Shown here: positions 54,786 through 63,768 of the stretch, in pieces | Position numbering within the stretch: the first letter of the stretch is position 1 | Layout: each line of letters begins with the position of its first letter | Assembly: GCA_009929775.1 (NCBI GenBank) | Contig: RZZS01000004.1 | Span: forward strand, 1-64,000 | Reading direction: 5' to 3' | Source: Alphaproteobacteria bacterium | GTDB taxonomy: Bacteria; Pseudomonadota; Alphaproteobacteria; Micavibrionales; Micavibrionaceae | DNA: 64,000 bases | Position numbers and translations under genes: made by a program | The notes under the pieces: generated by a model | The model's input: the letters and a program-made list of their open reading frames with translations, nothing else | The model's database searches: none | Told to the model about the DNA's origin: nothing

Positions 54786-55871
54786 CTATCTCAGCTTCAA
54801 CGTGCTCAATCCCACCAGCGCCAGTATCACGGCGATAATCCAGAACCTTATCACGACCGTCGGTTCCGACCAGCCCTTTTTCTCGAAGTGGTGGTGGAGA
54901 GGGGCCATAGCGAAAACCCGCTTGCCCGTAAGCTTGAACGAGGCGACCTGCACGATCACCGACACGGTTTCCAGCACGAACAGGCCGCCAATAATCGCGA
55001 GAACGATTTCGTGCTTGACGATCACCGCAATCGTGCCCAGCCCCGCCCCCATCGACAGCGAGCCGGTGTCACCCATGAACACGGCAGCAGGCGGGGCGTT
55101 GTACCACAAAAAACCCATGCCCGCGCCGATCAGCGCGCCGCAGATAATGGCGAGTTCGCCTGCGCCCGCCACGTGATGGATACCGAGATAGGCTGAATAG
55201 TCGGTGCGCCCGACAAGATAGGCGATCAGGCCGAACGACATCGCGGCGATCATCACCGGCACGATGGCCAGCCCGTCAAGACCGTCGGTCAGGTTAACGG
55301 CGTTGGACGAACCGACGATGACGAGCATCGCAAAGGGGATCATGAACAGGCCGAGCGGCAGGAGAAAGTCCTTCACGAAGGGCAGCGCGAGACCGGTTCC
55401 GTATTCCCAGCGCTGGACGTACAGATACGCCATGACGGCGGCAAAGGCGACGCCGAATTCGAGCACGAGACGAAGATTGCCGGGAATGCCCTTATGCGAC
55501 TGGCGGGTCAGCTTGGCGTAATCGTCCGCGAATCCTATGGCCCCGAACGCGAAGACCACACCCAGGACGATCCAGACGTAAAGGTTCGACAAATCCGCCC
55601 AGAGAAGCGTCGAGACCCCGGCTGAAATCAGGATCATCAGCCCGCCCATAGTCGGCGTTCCCGCCTTGGCGAGGTGGGACTCTGGACCGTCCGTGCGGAT
55701 CGGCTGGCCGTTCTTCTGCTTGCGCTTGAGCCAGCGAATAAAACGGGGCCCGATCAGGAAACAGATGACGAGCGCGGTGAGGATCGCCCCGCCCGTGCGA
55801 AACGTCTGGTAGTTAAAGAGGTTGAACAGGATGACATCCTGCGCATACGGCGTCAGAAAATTATAAAGCAT
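54786..55871 (-). CDS. mraY: Phospho-N-acetylmuramoyl-pentapeptide transferase
   Basis: The protein has 361 residues from the ATG at 55871 ([12 protein letters not shown]); an extended frame to 56132 would run over the murF-like gene and is rejected. Ten membrane helices are expected. Motifs are [58 protein letters not shown] and [13 protein letters not shown]. It forms lipid I. It overlaps the murF-like gene by 11 bases. Confidence 0.97.
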   Translation of the reverse strand: MLYNFLTPYAQDVILFNLFNYQTFRTGGAILTALVICFLIGPRFIRWLKRKQKNGQPIRTDGPESHLAKAGTPTMGGLMILISAGVSTLLWADLSNLYVWIVLGVVFAFGAIGFADDYAKLTRQSHKGIPGNLRLVLEFGVAFAAVMAYLYVQRWEYGTGLALPFVKDFLLPLGLFMIPFAMLVIVGSSNAVNLTDGLDGLAIVPVMIAAMSFGLIAYLVGRTDYSAYLGIHHVAGAGELAIICGALIGAGMGFLWYNAPPAAVFMGDTGSLSMGAGLGTIAVIVKHEIVLAIIGGLFVLETVSVIVQVASFKLTGKRVFAMAPLHHHFEKKGWSEPTVVIRFWIIAVILALVGLSTLKLR

Positions 55872-56904
55872 ACTCCGCGTCCGGCCCTTTGAGCATCTTC
55901 GAGGGCAAGGCGCGCAGGGTTTCGACGATGGCGTCGACGGCGCCGCTTTTCGACTTGCGCACCATGACCACATCGCCCGGGGACAAAACGTCGGGCACGA
56001 TTTCGCCCATGGTCCCGTTTCCGTTTGCCGTGCGGTCGCCCCGGCCCTGCATGGATTGCCCCATGTACACGAGGTCGAGGTTAGCGGCTTTCGTGGGCAA
56101 ATCCAATCGCCCATCGAACGGCTCGGAAGCATCCATATGGCTCAGGAAGGCCATTCTCCGCCCTCCTCGGCCCGGATCGACCAGGGCGAGCACCTGAAAG
56201 GCCGGGGCGGCGGGCCGGGCGCAACACGCGCGGTTGTCGCCCAGAATACTGACGTTACAGGAAGATGACATGCGATTGCGTTCGTCCCATGCAGCTTCCA
56301 GCGCCCGCCCCGCCCGCGTCAGGTCGTGCCCGCTCACCACCGCCGCCAGCAGCGCGTACAAAGCTGTGGTTAAGTCCGCACCGGGGTCCGGCAGGGTCAG
56401 GGAAACTTTCTCAGCCATAACATCGAAGGTCGCGCGAACGCCGTTCCCGGCCCGCAGCGATTCGCAGATCATGGCGGAGGACGTTTCCTCTTCGCCGATC
56501 GAAAACAACCCGACCGAACCGCTCTCGCGCGCCGCCGCCGCAACGCTCCGGTAATTTGCGCTCGCCCGGTCGCAGATAACGATCCCGCCGGGCTCCATGC
56601 CGTCGAGCGCGTCCTCGTTCCCGTCCTCGACAAGGAGAATATGCGGTCGGGCGAGCCATGTCAGGAAGGCCGTCTCGGCCGCGTTCGTACCGGTAATGTC
56701 CACAACGGCGTAATCAGCCGCGTCCGGCAGGCTCGCCAGCGTCGCCGCGGCCGATTCGGCGCTGTGGGACGCGCCGAGCTTCGAAAACAGCGCGTGGACG
56801 GTCTTGCGCAACGCCGCGGAGCCGCTCACCGCGATAACCAGCGCCCCGGTCGTTCGCCGCCCGACTTCCGCCGCATCAAGCAAATCATCAGAAGAAACAC
56901 TCAT
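55861..56904 (-). CDS. murF: Degenerate MurF homologue, probable pseudoenzyme
   Basis: The protein has about 347 residues from the ATG at 56904, one base after the murE stop. It sits in the invariant murF slot between murE and mraY and keeps the general Mur-ligase layout: [22 protein letters not shown] matches the MurF segment with EIGANHPGEIAYLT, and [21 protein letters not shown] matches the MurF C-terminus. However, the N-terminal UDP-binding domain is missing, the ATP loop reads [11 protein letters not shown] in place of TGSxGKT, and the DDAYNANP motif is replaced by [12 protein letters not shown]. Normal MurF is about 450-480 residues. The frame is open and overlaps mraY by 11 bases, so it is expressed rather than a decayed gene. 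Catalysis is unlikely. Confidence 0.8.
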   Translation of the reverse strand: MSVSSDDLLDAAEVGRRTTGALVIAVSGSAALRKTVHALFSKLGASHSAESAAATLASLPDAADYAVVDITGTNAAETAFLTWLARPHILLVEDGNEDALDGMEPGGIVICDRASANYRSVAAAARESGSVGLFSIGEEETSSAMICESLRAGNGVRATFDVMAEKVSLTLPDPGADLTTALYALLAAVVSGHDLTRAGRALEAAWDERNRMSSSCNVSILGDNRACCARPAAPAFQVLALVDPGRGGRRMAFLSHMDASEPFDGRLDLPTKAANLDLVYMGQSMQGRGDRTANGNGTMGEIVPDVLSPGDVVMVRKSKSGAVDAIVETLRALPSKMLKGPDAEYAL

Positions 56905-56905
56905 T

Positions 56906-58384
56906 CTACTTTTTCTCCAATAAGGTAATAGCCTTTTCCGTTTCCCGGACATCGTCAAACGGCTCGACGACATCGCCGATAATCTGGCCCTGTTCGTGCC
57001 CCTTGCCCGCGATCACGAGCACGTCGCCTTTCTTCAGTTCCGCTACCGTCTCGCGGATCGCGCGGGCACGGCCCTCGATCTCAATGGCGCCGGGCGCGCC
57101 TTCGAGCACGGCCTTGCGGATAGCGGCAGGGTTTTCCGAACGGGGATTGTCATCAGTAATAACCAGCCTGTCCGAGAGTTCTGCGCCGATCCGGCCCATG
57201 ATCGGTCGCTTTCCGGAGTCACGGTCGCCGCCGCACCCCACCAGACACAAAAGTCGCCCCCGCACATGCGGACGCAGCGTGCGCAGGACCTTTTCGAGCG
57301 CGTCGGGTTTGTGGGCGTAGTCGACATAGATGGCCGCGCCTTCCGGGTGGCCACCGACGAACTGAAGCCTTCCAGGCGCGCCCTCGAGCTTTTTGAGCGC
57401 GGCGATCAAACGGTCGCGCCGCGCGGTATCGTCCGGTGCCTCGGAAAGCGCCAGACCGAAGGCCAGCACGGCGTTGAAAGCCTGAAATTCCCCGGCCAGC
57501 GGGACGATAAAATCGAAACGGTCGCCGCGGTCGTTAAGCATAACGCGGCAGCCTTCAGGTACCGTTTCGACGCGCTCAATCCGGAGGGCTTCCGCGTTGC
57601 GCCCGTAATCGAAAACGCGAACGCCGCGCTCCTTCAGGATACCGATCAGGCGCGCCCCGTATTCGTCGTCTGCGTTGATAACTGCAACGCCGTCCTCGGG
57701 CAGCAATTCGGTGAAGAGCCGGAGCTTCGAGCGAAAGTAGTCCTCCATATCGTCGTGATAGTCGAGATGGTCGCGCGAGAGGTTCGTGAACCCCGCGGCT
57801 CTTATCGCGACCCCGTCGAGACGGTACTGGTCGAGTCCGTGACTTGATGCCTCCATCGCCAGACGGGTAACGCCCGCCGCGGCGAGGTCGGCAAGGGTCG
57901 CGTGCAGCGCCACCGGGTCGGGCGTCGTCAGCGAGCCGTAGCGGTTCACGTCGCGCGACTGCACACCCAGCGTGCCCAGCGAACCGGCCACGGCACCCGT
58001 CGCTTCCCAGATCTGGCGCATGAAGTGAACGGTCGAGGTCTTTCCGCTCGTCCCCGTGACAGCGGCAATAACGTCCGGCTGGCGGCGGTAAAAGGCAGCG
58101 GCAATCCGCGAGAGGTCCCGGCGCGGATTATCGCTTGTGGCCAGCTTCGCCTCGCCCGCATCGTCCGGCAAAACCGTCCCGGACGGCGCGAGAACGGCAA
58201 CCGCTCCGTTCCGGACCGCGTCGCCGATATAATCCCGGCCGTCCGCCTTCGTTCCCGGCAAGGCCGCGAACAGAAAATTTTCCCCGGCGGAGCGGCTGTC
58301 GAGCGTCACGCCCCGGACCCCCTCCAGCAGGGCTTCGATATCCCGATCAGTAAGAGACAAGATGCTTTTCCTCTTTGTGGACAT
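56906..58384 (-). CDS. murE: UDP-MurNAc-tripeptide ligase (meso-diaminopimelate adding)
   Basis: The protein has 492 residues. The N-domain is GVTLDSRSAGENFLFAALPG, the ATP loop AVTGTSGKTSTVHFM, the substrate segment MEASSHGLDQYRL, then NLSRDHLDYHDDMEDYF with the carbamylated-Lys neighbourhood. The DNPRSENP motif indicates meso-diaminopimelate rather than lysine. It overlaps ftsI by 38 bases. It is intact, in contrast to the next gene. Confidence 0.97.
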   Translation of the reverse strand: MSTKRKSILSLTDRDIEALLEGVRGVTLDSRSAGENFLFAALPGTKADGRDYIGDAVRNGAVAVLAPSGTVLPDDAGEAKLATSDNPRRDLSRIAAAFYRRQPDVIAAVTGTSGKTSTVHFMRQIWEATGAVAGSLGTLGVQSRDVNRYGSLTTPDPVALHATLADLAAAGVTRLAMEASSHGLDQYRLDGVAIRAAGFTNLSRDHLDYHDDMEDYFRSKLRLFTELLPEDGVAVINADDEYGARLIGILKERGVRVFDYGRNAEALRIERVETVPEGCRVMLNDRGDRFDFIVPLAGEFQAFNAVLAFGLALSEAPDDTARRDRLIAALKKLEGAPGRLQFVGGHPEGAAIYVDYAHKPDALEKVLRTLRPHVRGRLLCLVGCGGDRDSGKRPIMGRIGAELSDRLVITDDNPRSENPAAIRKAVLEGAPGAIEIEGRARAIRETVAELKKGDVLVIAGKGHEQGQIIGDVVEPFDDVRETEKAITLLEKK

Positions 58385-60095
58385 GTTTCAGCAGGGAGGC
58401 GACAAGCTCGTCCGGCCCTTCGCCCTGTTCGACCACCGGCACGCCGAGCAACTGCCCCATGGCGGCGATCACGTTTCCAACCGCCGGCGCGGCGACCCAT
58501 CCTCCCGTCGCGTAACCAAACGACGTCTTGTTGCCTTTGGGCTCGTCGATCATGATCAGTACCGCGTAACGCGGACTTGACATCGGAAACACCCCGAGAA
58601 AAGACGAAATGCGCCGGTTGCGGTCATAACCGTGAGGACCGATCTTGTCGGCAGTCCCGGTCTTGCCTCCGACCTGATAGCCCGGCACGTCGGCGTTGCT
58701 ACCGGTACCGTCCGTAACGACCAGCCTCAGCAACTGGCGCATCCTGTGAGCCGTTTGTGGTTTTACGATGCGCAAATCGGCGGCGTTCCGGGCAATGTTG
58801 TGGCTGCCTGCCGCCGTTTCGTCAAAAACGAGAACGGGATGCACCAGCGTTCCGCTGCCAACGATGGTCGCGGCGGCTGCGATGATCTGCAGCGGCGTGA
58901 CGGCAATTCCGTGTCCGTAGGACGCGGTCAACGTGTTGATGTCCCGCCACGGATAGGGAACAAGCGGCTCGCCGGATTCGCGAATCCCGATATCGGGCGC
59001 TGCGAACAGGCCGAGGTCGCGGTAAAAATCGCGCAAATTTTCCGTGCCAACCTCCTCGCCCATAAGCGCAGAGCCAATGTTTGAGGAGTACATGAAGACT
59101 TCCGGCAAGGTCAGAATGCGTTTCTCGGCATGGTAGTCGCTGATCGTATGCCCGCCCCGCTTCAGCGGCTCACGAGCGTCGAAGCGCTGCGCCATCGACG
59201 CGCTCCTGAATTCCAGCAACGCCGCCGTCGAAAATATCTTGAAGATCGACCCGGCCTCGTAGACGCCGAGCGTGATGCGATTAAAGCGAGCACTGTCATC
59301 TGCGGTGCCGGGATCGTGCGGATCGAAGTCGGGAAGGGAAACCGCGGCGAGAATCTCGCCGTTGCGCACGTCCATTACAAGCCCGGCCCCGCCGACCGCG
59401 TTGAAATCATGCACCGCCTTCGCCATTTCGCGCCTCAGGAAGTACTGCAGGCGAACATCAAGGGTGAGACGGACCGGCTCCGCTCCGGCAGAGAGCACTT
59501 CGTCAAAGCTTCGCTCGATCCCGGCGAGCCCCCTGCCATCGATATCTGTATATCCCCCGATATGAGCGGCGAGGTTGCCTTGCGGATATATCCGGCGCGG
59601 TTCGCTTCGGAAATTAAGGCCCGGCTCGCCGAGTTCCAGAACGCGCGCCTGCTCCTCTGGCGTCAGATTGCGCGAAATCCAGACAAAGCGGCGATTGCTT
59701 TTCAGCTTTTCCCGCAGGTCCCTTTCATCAAGATCCGGAAATATCCGGGCGAGTCCTCCGGCAACGCTATCGGGATCAAGAACAAGCTTCGGATCGGCAT
59801 AGAGCGAGGCGGTTTTGAGAGTCGTTGCGATTAGAACGCCGTTCCGGTCAACAATATGGGCGCGCAGAACCGGCTCCTGTTCGGACTCGGCGGTGGCAAG
59901 AGCGGAGCGCTCGTCCGTCCGCAGAAACCCGCCCTGAATAATCGTCAGATCGAAAACACGCATCGCCACAAGAAGCCACGCCAGCGCAAAAAATGCGGCC
60001 ACAAATGGCAACCGCCCGCGGGCAAGCTCGAGCGCTGAACTTTTCTCGCCGGACAGGCTCATTGTGTTACGGCTTAAGGGAGAGAACCTGTTCAT
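58347..60095 (-). CDS. ftsI: Septal peptidoglycan transpeptidase FtsI (PBP3)
   Basis: The protein has 582 residues. A membrane helix (about 28-50) precedes the pedestal domain (GYTDIDGRGLAGIERSFDEVL) and transpeptidase domain with active-site EAGSIFKIFS (SxxK), YSSNIGSA (SxN) and VGGKTGTADK (KTG). It cross-links septal murein with FtsW. The start overlaps ftsL by four bases. Confidence 0.96.
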   Translation of the reverse strand: MNRFSPLSRNTMSLSGEKSSALELARGRLPFVAAFFALAWLLVAMRVFDLTIIQGGFLRTDERSALATAESEQEPVLRAHIVDRNGVLIATTLKTASLYADPKLVLDPDSVAGGLARIFPDLDERDLREKLKSNRRFVWISRNLTPEEQARVLELGEPGLNFRSEPRRIYPQGNLAAHIGGYTDIDGRGLAGIERSFDEVLSAGAEPVRLTLDVRLQYFLRREMAKAVHDFNAVGGAGLVMDVRNGEILAAVSLPDFDPHDPGTADDSARFNRITLGVYEAGSIFKIFSTAALLEFRSASMAQRFDAREPLKRGGHTISDYHAEKRILTLPEVFMYSSNIGSALMGEEVGTENLRDFYRDLGLFAAPDIGIRESGEPLVPYPWRDINTLTASYGHGIAVTPLQIIAAAATIVGSGTLVHPVLVFDETAAGSHNIARNAADLRIVKPQTAHRMRQLLRLVVTDGTGSNADVPGYQVGGKTGTADKIGPHGYDRNRRISSFLGVFPMSSPRYAVLIMIDEPKGNKTSFGYATGGWVAAPAVGNVIAAMGQLLGVPVVEQGEGPDELVASLLKHVHKEEKHLVSY

Positions 60096-60580
60096 CCGCC
60101 CTCCCCGTGCGAACCAAGGTTTTGGAGGAGAGCATTAAACTGGTCGTCATGGGAGGAGGCACCGGAAACGGTGGGAGGCGGGAATGGAGAAGCAATCGGC
60201 GCGGACGGTTCAGCGCGGCGTTGAGCCGAGACGGAACGAATCTCAATCACTGGACGGTAAGCCGGCTTTTGCGGCGGGAGAGCCGGAATGAACGGCTCCG
60301 GCAGATCGGTTACACCGGCAAGGATACGGTTGGTTTCAGGGGCCTCCATTTCAAGATACTGGCGGGCAAGCTGCTCGAGCCGCGCAGGATGGTTAAGGTA
60401 ATCCCATTCAGCGTGAAGAACGCGGATTGCTTCCTCTTCCCGGTCGAGCTGCCCCTCAAGGCGGGACAGAACGGATTCTGCCTCATGAACTCTCTGAGAG
60501 ATCAGGTACAGAAGGCCGCCCGACGCAATTGCCAGCGAAAAAGAAACGACAGTGGACAGCTTGACGATTCTGCGCCTCAT
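60092..60580 (-). CDS. ftsL: Cell division protein FtsL
   Basis: The protein has 162 residues from the ATG at 60580 (ATGA overlap with rsmH); the longer frame to 60652 is rejected. A basic N-terminus (MRRRIVKLS), one membrane helix and a coiled coil (RVHEAESVLSRLEGQLDREEEAIRVLHAEWDYLNHPARLEQLARQ with conserved YLNHP...L) identify FtsL. A Pro/Ser-rich tail follows. It forms the FtsQLB complex, which activates FtsWI. Confidence 0.9.
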   Translation of the reverse strand: MRRRIVKLSTVVSFSLAIASGGLLYLISQRVHEAESVLSRLEGQLDREEEAIRVLHAEWDYLNHPARLEQLARQYLEMEAPETNRILAGVTDLPEPFIPALPPQKPAYRPVIEIRSVSAQRRAEPSAPIASPFPPPTVSGASSHDDQFNALLQNLGSHGEGG

Positions 60581-61524
60581 GATCCTGCCTCCACATCCGT
60601 CCGGACCGCCGCCCGCAACTTTGCAGAACGCGCGCGCGGGTTGCCGCGACATTCCGCCTCGGACGGCTTGACCGCCTTGCGGCAGAGGAGTTTAAACGTC
60701 GGCTGCACGGACACAGGGACATCCGGCATGTGGCGCGATACGCCGCCGCGCTTGCCGGAACGACCGACCAGAAAATCCTTCACGATGCCGTCCTCAAGCG
60801 AATGGAATGTCACAACGACAAGCCTTCCACCTGGCATCAGAATTCGTTCCGCCGCGACAAGACCGCGGCGCAACTCGCCAAGCTCGTCATTCACCGCAAT
60901 GCGAAGCGCCTGAAAAGTTCGCGTCGCCGGATCGAGAGCATCGCCCTTCGATTTCGGCACCACGCTCCGCACAATTCCGGCAAGGCGGCCCGTTGTCCGG
61001 ATCTCCTCAGTCGCGCGCTCCCTGACAATGGCCGACGCCACACGGCGGGCATAACGCTCCTGCCCGTAAAGAAAAAAGATGTCGGCAAGAACCGCCTCAT
61101 CGTCCTCATTAACGATATCGGCCGCCGTTCGCCCGGCAGAGGAAGAATCCATGCGCATGTCGAGGGGCCCATCGAAACGGAAGGAAAACCCGCGTTCCGG
61201 TTGGTCGATCTGTACCGATGACACGCCAATATCAAGAACAACACCGTCGACCCTCCTGAATCCCTCCCCGCCCACGAGATCGTCCATGTTGCCAAAACAG
61301 CCGTGAATCACATTCACACGCTCGCCCAGCGACTTGCCGTTGCGCACGGCCCATGGATCGCGATCAATCCCCACCACGCGGACCGATGGCGCAGCTTCCA
61401 GAATAGCACGCGTGTAGCCCCCCGCGCCCAGCGTGCCGTCGACGAAGACACCCTGATCCCGCACAGCAAGCGCAGAAAGAACCTCGTTCAGCATGACCGG
61501 AACATGGAGCTGCGCTTCGCTCAT
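60577..61524 (-). CDS. rsmH: 16S rRNA (cytosine1402-N4)-methyltransferase
   Basis: The protein has 315 residues from the ATG at 61524, overlapping the mraZ stop as ATGA. SAM motif GTLGAGGYTRAIL, VVLDIGVSSVQIDQPERGFSFRFDGPLDMRMD and VVTFHSLEDGIVKDF are the RsmH signatures. It methylates C1402 in the ribosomal P site. The C-terminal ANPRARSAKLRA region reads GNPRARSAKLRA here. Confidence 0.97.
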   Translation of the reverse strand: MSEAQLHVPVMLNEVLSALAVRDQGVFVDGTLGAGGYTRAILEAAPSVRVVGIDRDPWAVRNGKSLGERVNVIHGCFGNMDDLVGGEGFRRVDGVVLDIGVSSVQIDQPERGFSFRFDGPLDMRMDSSSAGRTAADIVNEDDEAVLADIFFLYGQERYARRVASAIVRERATEEIRTTGRLAGIVRSVVPKSKGDALDPATRTFQALRIAVNDELGELRRGLVAAERILMPGGRLVVVTFHSLEDGIVKDFLVGRSGKRGGVSRHMPDVPVSVQPTFKLLCRKAVKPSEAECRGNPRARSAKLRAAVRTDVEAGS

Positions 61525-61976
61525 CCGCGTGCCTCCCTTGGAAGCGTCAACCCCTTGTCGCGGATCGCGCTGCGCGCCTGCGACTGACGCTCCTTCAGTG
61601 CCGCGGGCTCCCATATCTGGAACTTGCGCCCCATGCCAACGAAAGCGGCCTGCTCCACGACACCGGCATACTCCATAAGTTCGACGGGAAGGACGATTCG
61701 CCCCTCGCCATCGAAGGACAGCGGCACGGCCTCGCCAAATATGGCCGTTGCGAGGTCGTCCTGCGCGTCCGAGAAAATATCGAACTCGTCAAGGCGATTG
61801 CTGAGTTCGTGCATCATATCCCACCCGAACCCCTCGAGCGCCGGATGTGCGCTGGAGCGGATCAGGACGACGCCATGAAAAGACTGCCCCGCCAGAGCCG
61901 CACGAAAACCGGCCGGCACGGAAACCCGCCCCTTCTTGTCGATCCTGTTGATGTGTGTCGACAGAAACAACGACAC
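61521..61976 (-). CDS. mraZ: Transcriptional regulator MraZ
   Basis: The protein has 151 residues and starts with GTG at 61976 (GAAGGGAAG lies upstream). It has two AbrB/SpoVT-like halves, HINRIDKKGRVSVPAGFRAAL and FDGEGRIVLPVELMEYAGV, each with the conserved Arg/Val and the DxxGR-type loop. It binds the promoter in front of itself and represses the dcw operon in other bacteria. It is the first gene of the cluster. Confidence 0.95.
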   Translation of the reverse strand: MSLFLSTHINRIDKKGRVSVPAGFRAALAGQSFHGVVLIRSSAHPALEGFGWDMMHELSNRLDEFDIFSDAQDDLATAIFGEAVPLSFDGEGRIVLPVELMEYAGVVEQAAFVGMGRKFQIWEPAALKERQSQARSAIRDKGLTLPREARG

Positions 61977-62460
61977 GAAATGCTTCCCTTCGCGAATATC
62001 AGCCCGGAGCCCTCAACGACGGGCACCCATGGATATATATGGGATAGCATGGTACAGGATGGACCGTCAACGCATGCAAGCCTTAACCGCCTCATTCATC
62101 ACAAATTTCTTTCACAAAAAAGGCTCGCGCTTCAGATCGCATAGATATCCTAAATTCGACGTGATATTTCAGATCGATGCGGGTACGTACTCAATAAAAT
62201 CTCTTAATATCGTTGCCTGTTCGGTCTGATTTTTCCACAATCTTTTCAACAAAAGGCAACCTCCAGCGAAGAAGCAGACGCGCCCGGACAATTTCTGGTT
62301 TGGTTTTTCCAAACTTTAACTTGAATATTTCGTAAACATGTGAAAAAACGACGATTCCTTTGCTATTTTCTATAAAAAACACTTGCGCGGCGATCTTCAG
62401 TTATGGTAAACCACCTTCATCAAGCGATAAGAACAACAGCAAACGTGTGGGGTAACGACA
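61977..62460. promoter_or_regulatory. AT-rich divergent intergenic region carrying the dcw promoter
   Basis: The region is 484 bases long and visibly richer in A and T than its neighbours. It separates mraZ (minus) from a short ORF (plus) and must hold the dcw operon promoter. I looked for tandem GTGGG-type MraZ boxes and did not find a convincing set. No gene is called; a 63-codon minus-strand frame lacks a ribosome-binding site. Confidence 0.5.
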
Positions 62461-62580
62461 ATGATCATCGTATCGCTTCTGCTTCTGGTTCTAACCTTTA
62501 ACGGCGGCATGTATCTGGGCACGATTCTCTACTCGGCCTGGAAGTCCGCCGAAGAGACAAAGAACCTTCTGATTTCATAA
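62461..62580 (+). CDS. Small single-helix membrane peptide (39 residues)
   Basis: The ATG at 62461 opens a 39-codon frame beginning MIIVSLLLLVLTFNGGMYLG and ending NLLIS. The first 25 residues form one membrane helix and the tail is charged (WKSAEETKN). GTGTGGGGTAACG precedes the ATG and a strong plus-strand terminator follows 60 bases after the stop, which together suggest a short independent transcript. No family is recognised. Confidence 0.4.
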   Translation: MIIVSLLLLVLTFNGGMYLGTILYSAWKSAEETKNLLIS

Positions 62581-62601
62581 AAAGAAGGCGGACCAACCGC
62601 C
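62577..62601 (-). terminator. Second terminator downstream of rnpB
   Basis: On the minus strand GGCGG-(5)-CCGCC is followed by TTCTTTTTAT. It would back up the bidirectional hairpin at 62641-62673. Confidence 0.5.
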
Positions 62602-62640
62602 CCGCTGCCGAAAAAACAAAAAAAACAATGGCAAAATGAA

Positions 62641-62673
62641 AAGCCGCCCGGGCGCACCGGGCGGCTTTTTTTT
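62641..62673. terminator. Bidirectional terminator
   Basis: AAGCCGCCCGG-GCGCA-CCGGGCGGCTT is a perfect 11-bp stem. Eight T follow on the plus strand. On the minus strand TTTTCATTTT follows, ending rnpB transcription. Confidence 0.88.
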
Positions 62674-62682
62674 AATATGCAT

Positions 62683-63040
<358 letters not shown>

Positions 63041-63063
63041 CGCCATAGTGACGGAACGACAGA

Positions 63064-63768
63064 TCAGAGCGCAAGCCTTTTCGCGAGCAAACCGCCCAGA
63101 CGGCGCCGCACGAGTTCGTCCGCCTCGCGCGCGCCCAGTCCGAACGCCTCCTGTGCGTAATGCTGTTGAAAAGCTGTTAATAACACATGAGAAAAGACCG
63201 ACGGATCGTACCCGTATTCAACAAGAGCCCCATGTGCATCTACAACCGGCTCGCCGTCATCGCCGGGCCAGAGGCCGATCCCTTCATCGGCGAGACGCCT
63301 CCAGGGAAACTTTTCGCCCGGATCCTCCTTGCGGCCGGGCGCAACGTCCGAATGTCCGAGGACCATGTCCGGCGCGATCTCGTGGCGCTCGAGGATGTCC
63401 TTGCAAAGCTCGATCAAAGCGACGATTTGTTCCTCCGGAAAGTCCTCGTAGCCGTTCGCGTGCCCGCCATTGACCAGCTCAATTCCAATCGAGGCCGAGT
63501 TGATATCGGTGTTTCCACGCCAGAAGGCCTTTCCCGCATGCCAGGCACGCATATTTTCCGCCACGAAGTGTGCGATCCGCCCATCGCGGTCGATCATGTA
63601 ATGGGTGCTGATCCGGCCGACATACGGATCGCTCGTCTGGCCGAGATAAAATTTCGCCGCCTCCGCTGCTGTCGCCGTTCCGGTGTAGTGGATAAGGATC
63701 ATCGACGGCTTCTGCCCGCCCTCACGCTGTTCGTAGTTCGGCGAAGGCTGCCAGTCCGGTTCATTCAT
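63064..63768 (-). CDS. N-acetylmuramoyl-L-alanine amidase, AmpD/AmiD type
   Basis: The protein has 234 residues. The amidase_2 domain has the zinc ligands in MILIHYTG and LGHSDVAPGRKEDPG, with NSASIGIELVNGGH in between. The C-terminal 70 residues (GALVEYGYDP...LLTAFQQHYAQEAFG) form a short peptidoglycan-binding-like module, as in AmiD. No signal peptide is visible, so a cytoplasmic AmpD-like recycling role is favoured. The start overlaps the upstream MFS gene stop by eight bases. Confidence 0.9.
   Translation of the reverse strand: MNEPDWQPSPNYEQREGGQKPSMILIHYTGTATAAEAAKFYLGQTSDPYVGRISTHYMIDRDGRIAHFVAENMRAWHAGKAFWRGNTDINSASIGIELVNGGHANGYEDFPEEQIVALIELCKDILERHEIAPDMVLGHSDVAPGRKEDPGEKFPWRRLADEGIGLWPGDDGEPVVDAHGALVEYGYDPSVFSHVLLTAFQQHYAQEAFGLGAREADELVRRRLGGLLAKRLAL

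Noticed and set aside
61977-62100. Tandem MraZ-binding boxes upstream of mraZ
   Set aside because: Some TGGG-like tetramers are present, but not at the regular spacing needed to support a call.
62191-62382. 63-codon minus-strand frame upstream of mraZ
   Set aside because: It has a GTG start without ribosome-binding site, unusual composition and no partner; probably AT-rich noncoding DNA.
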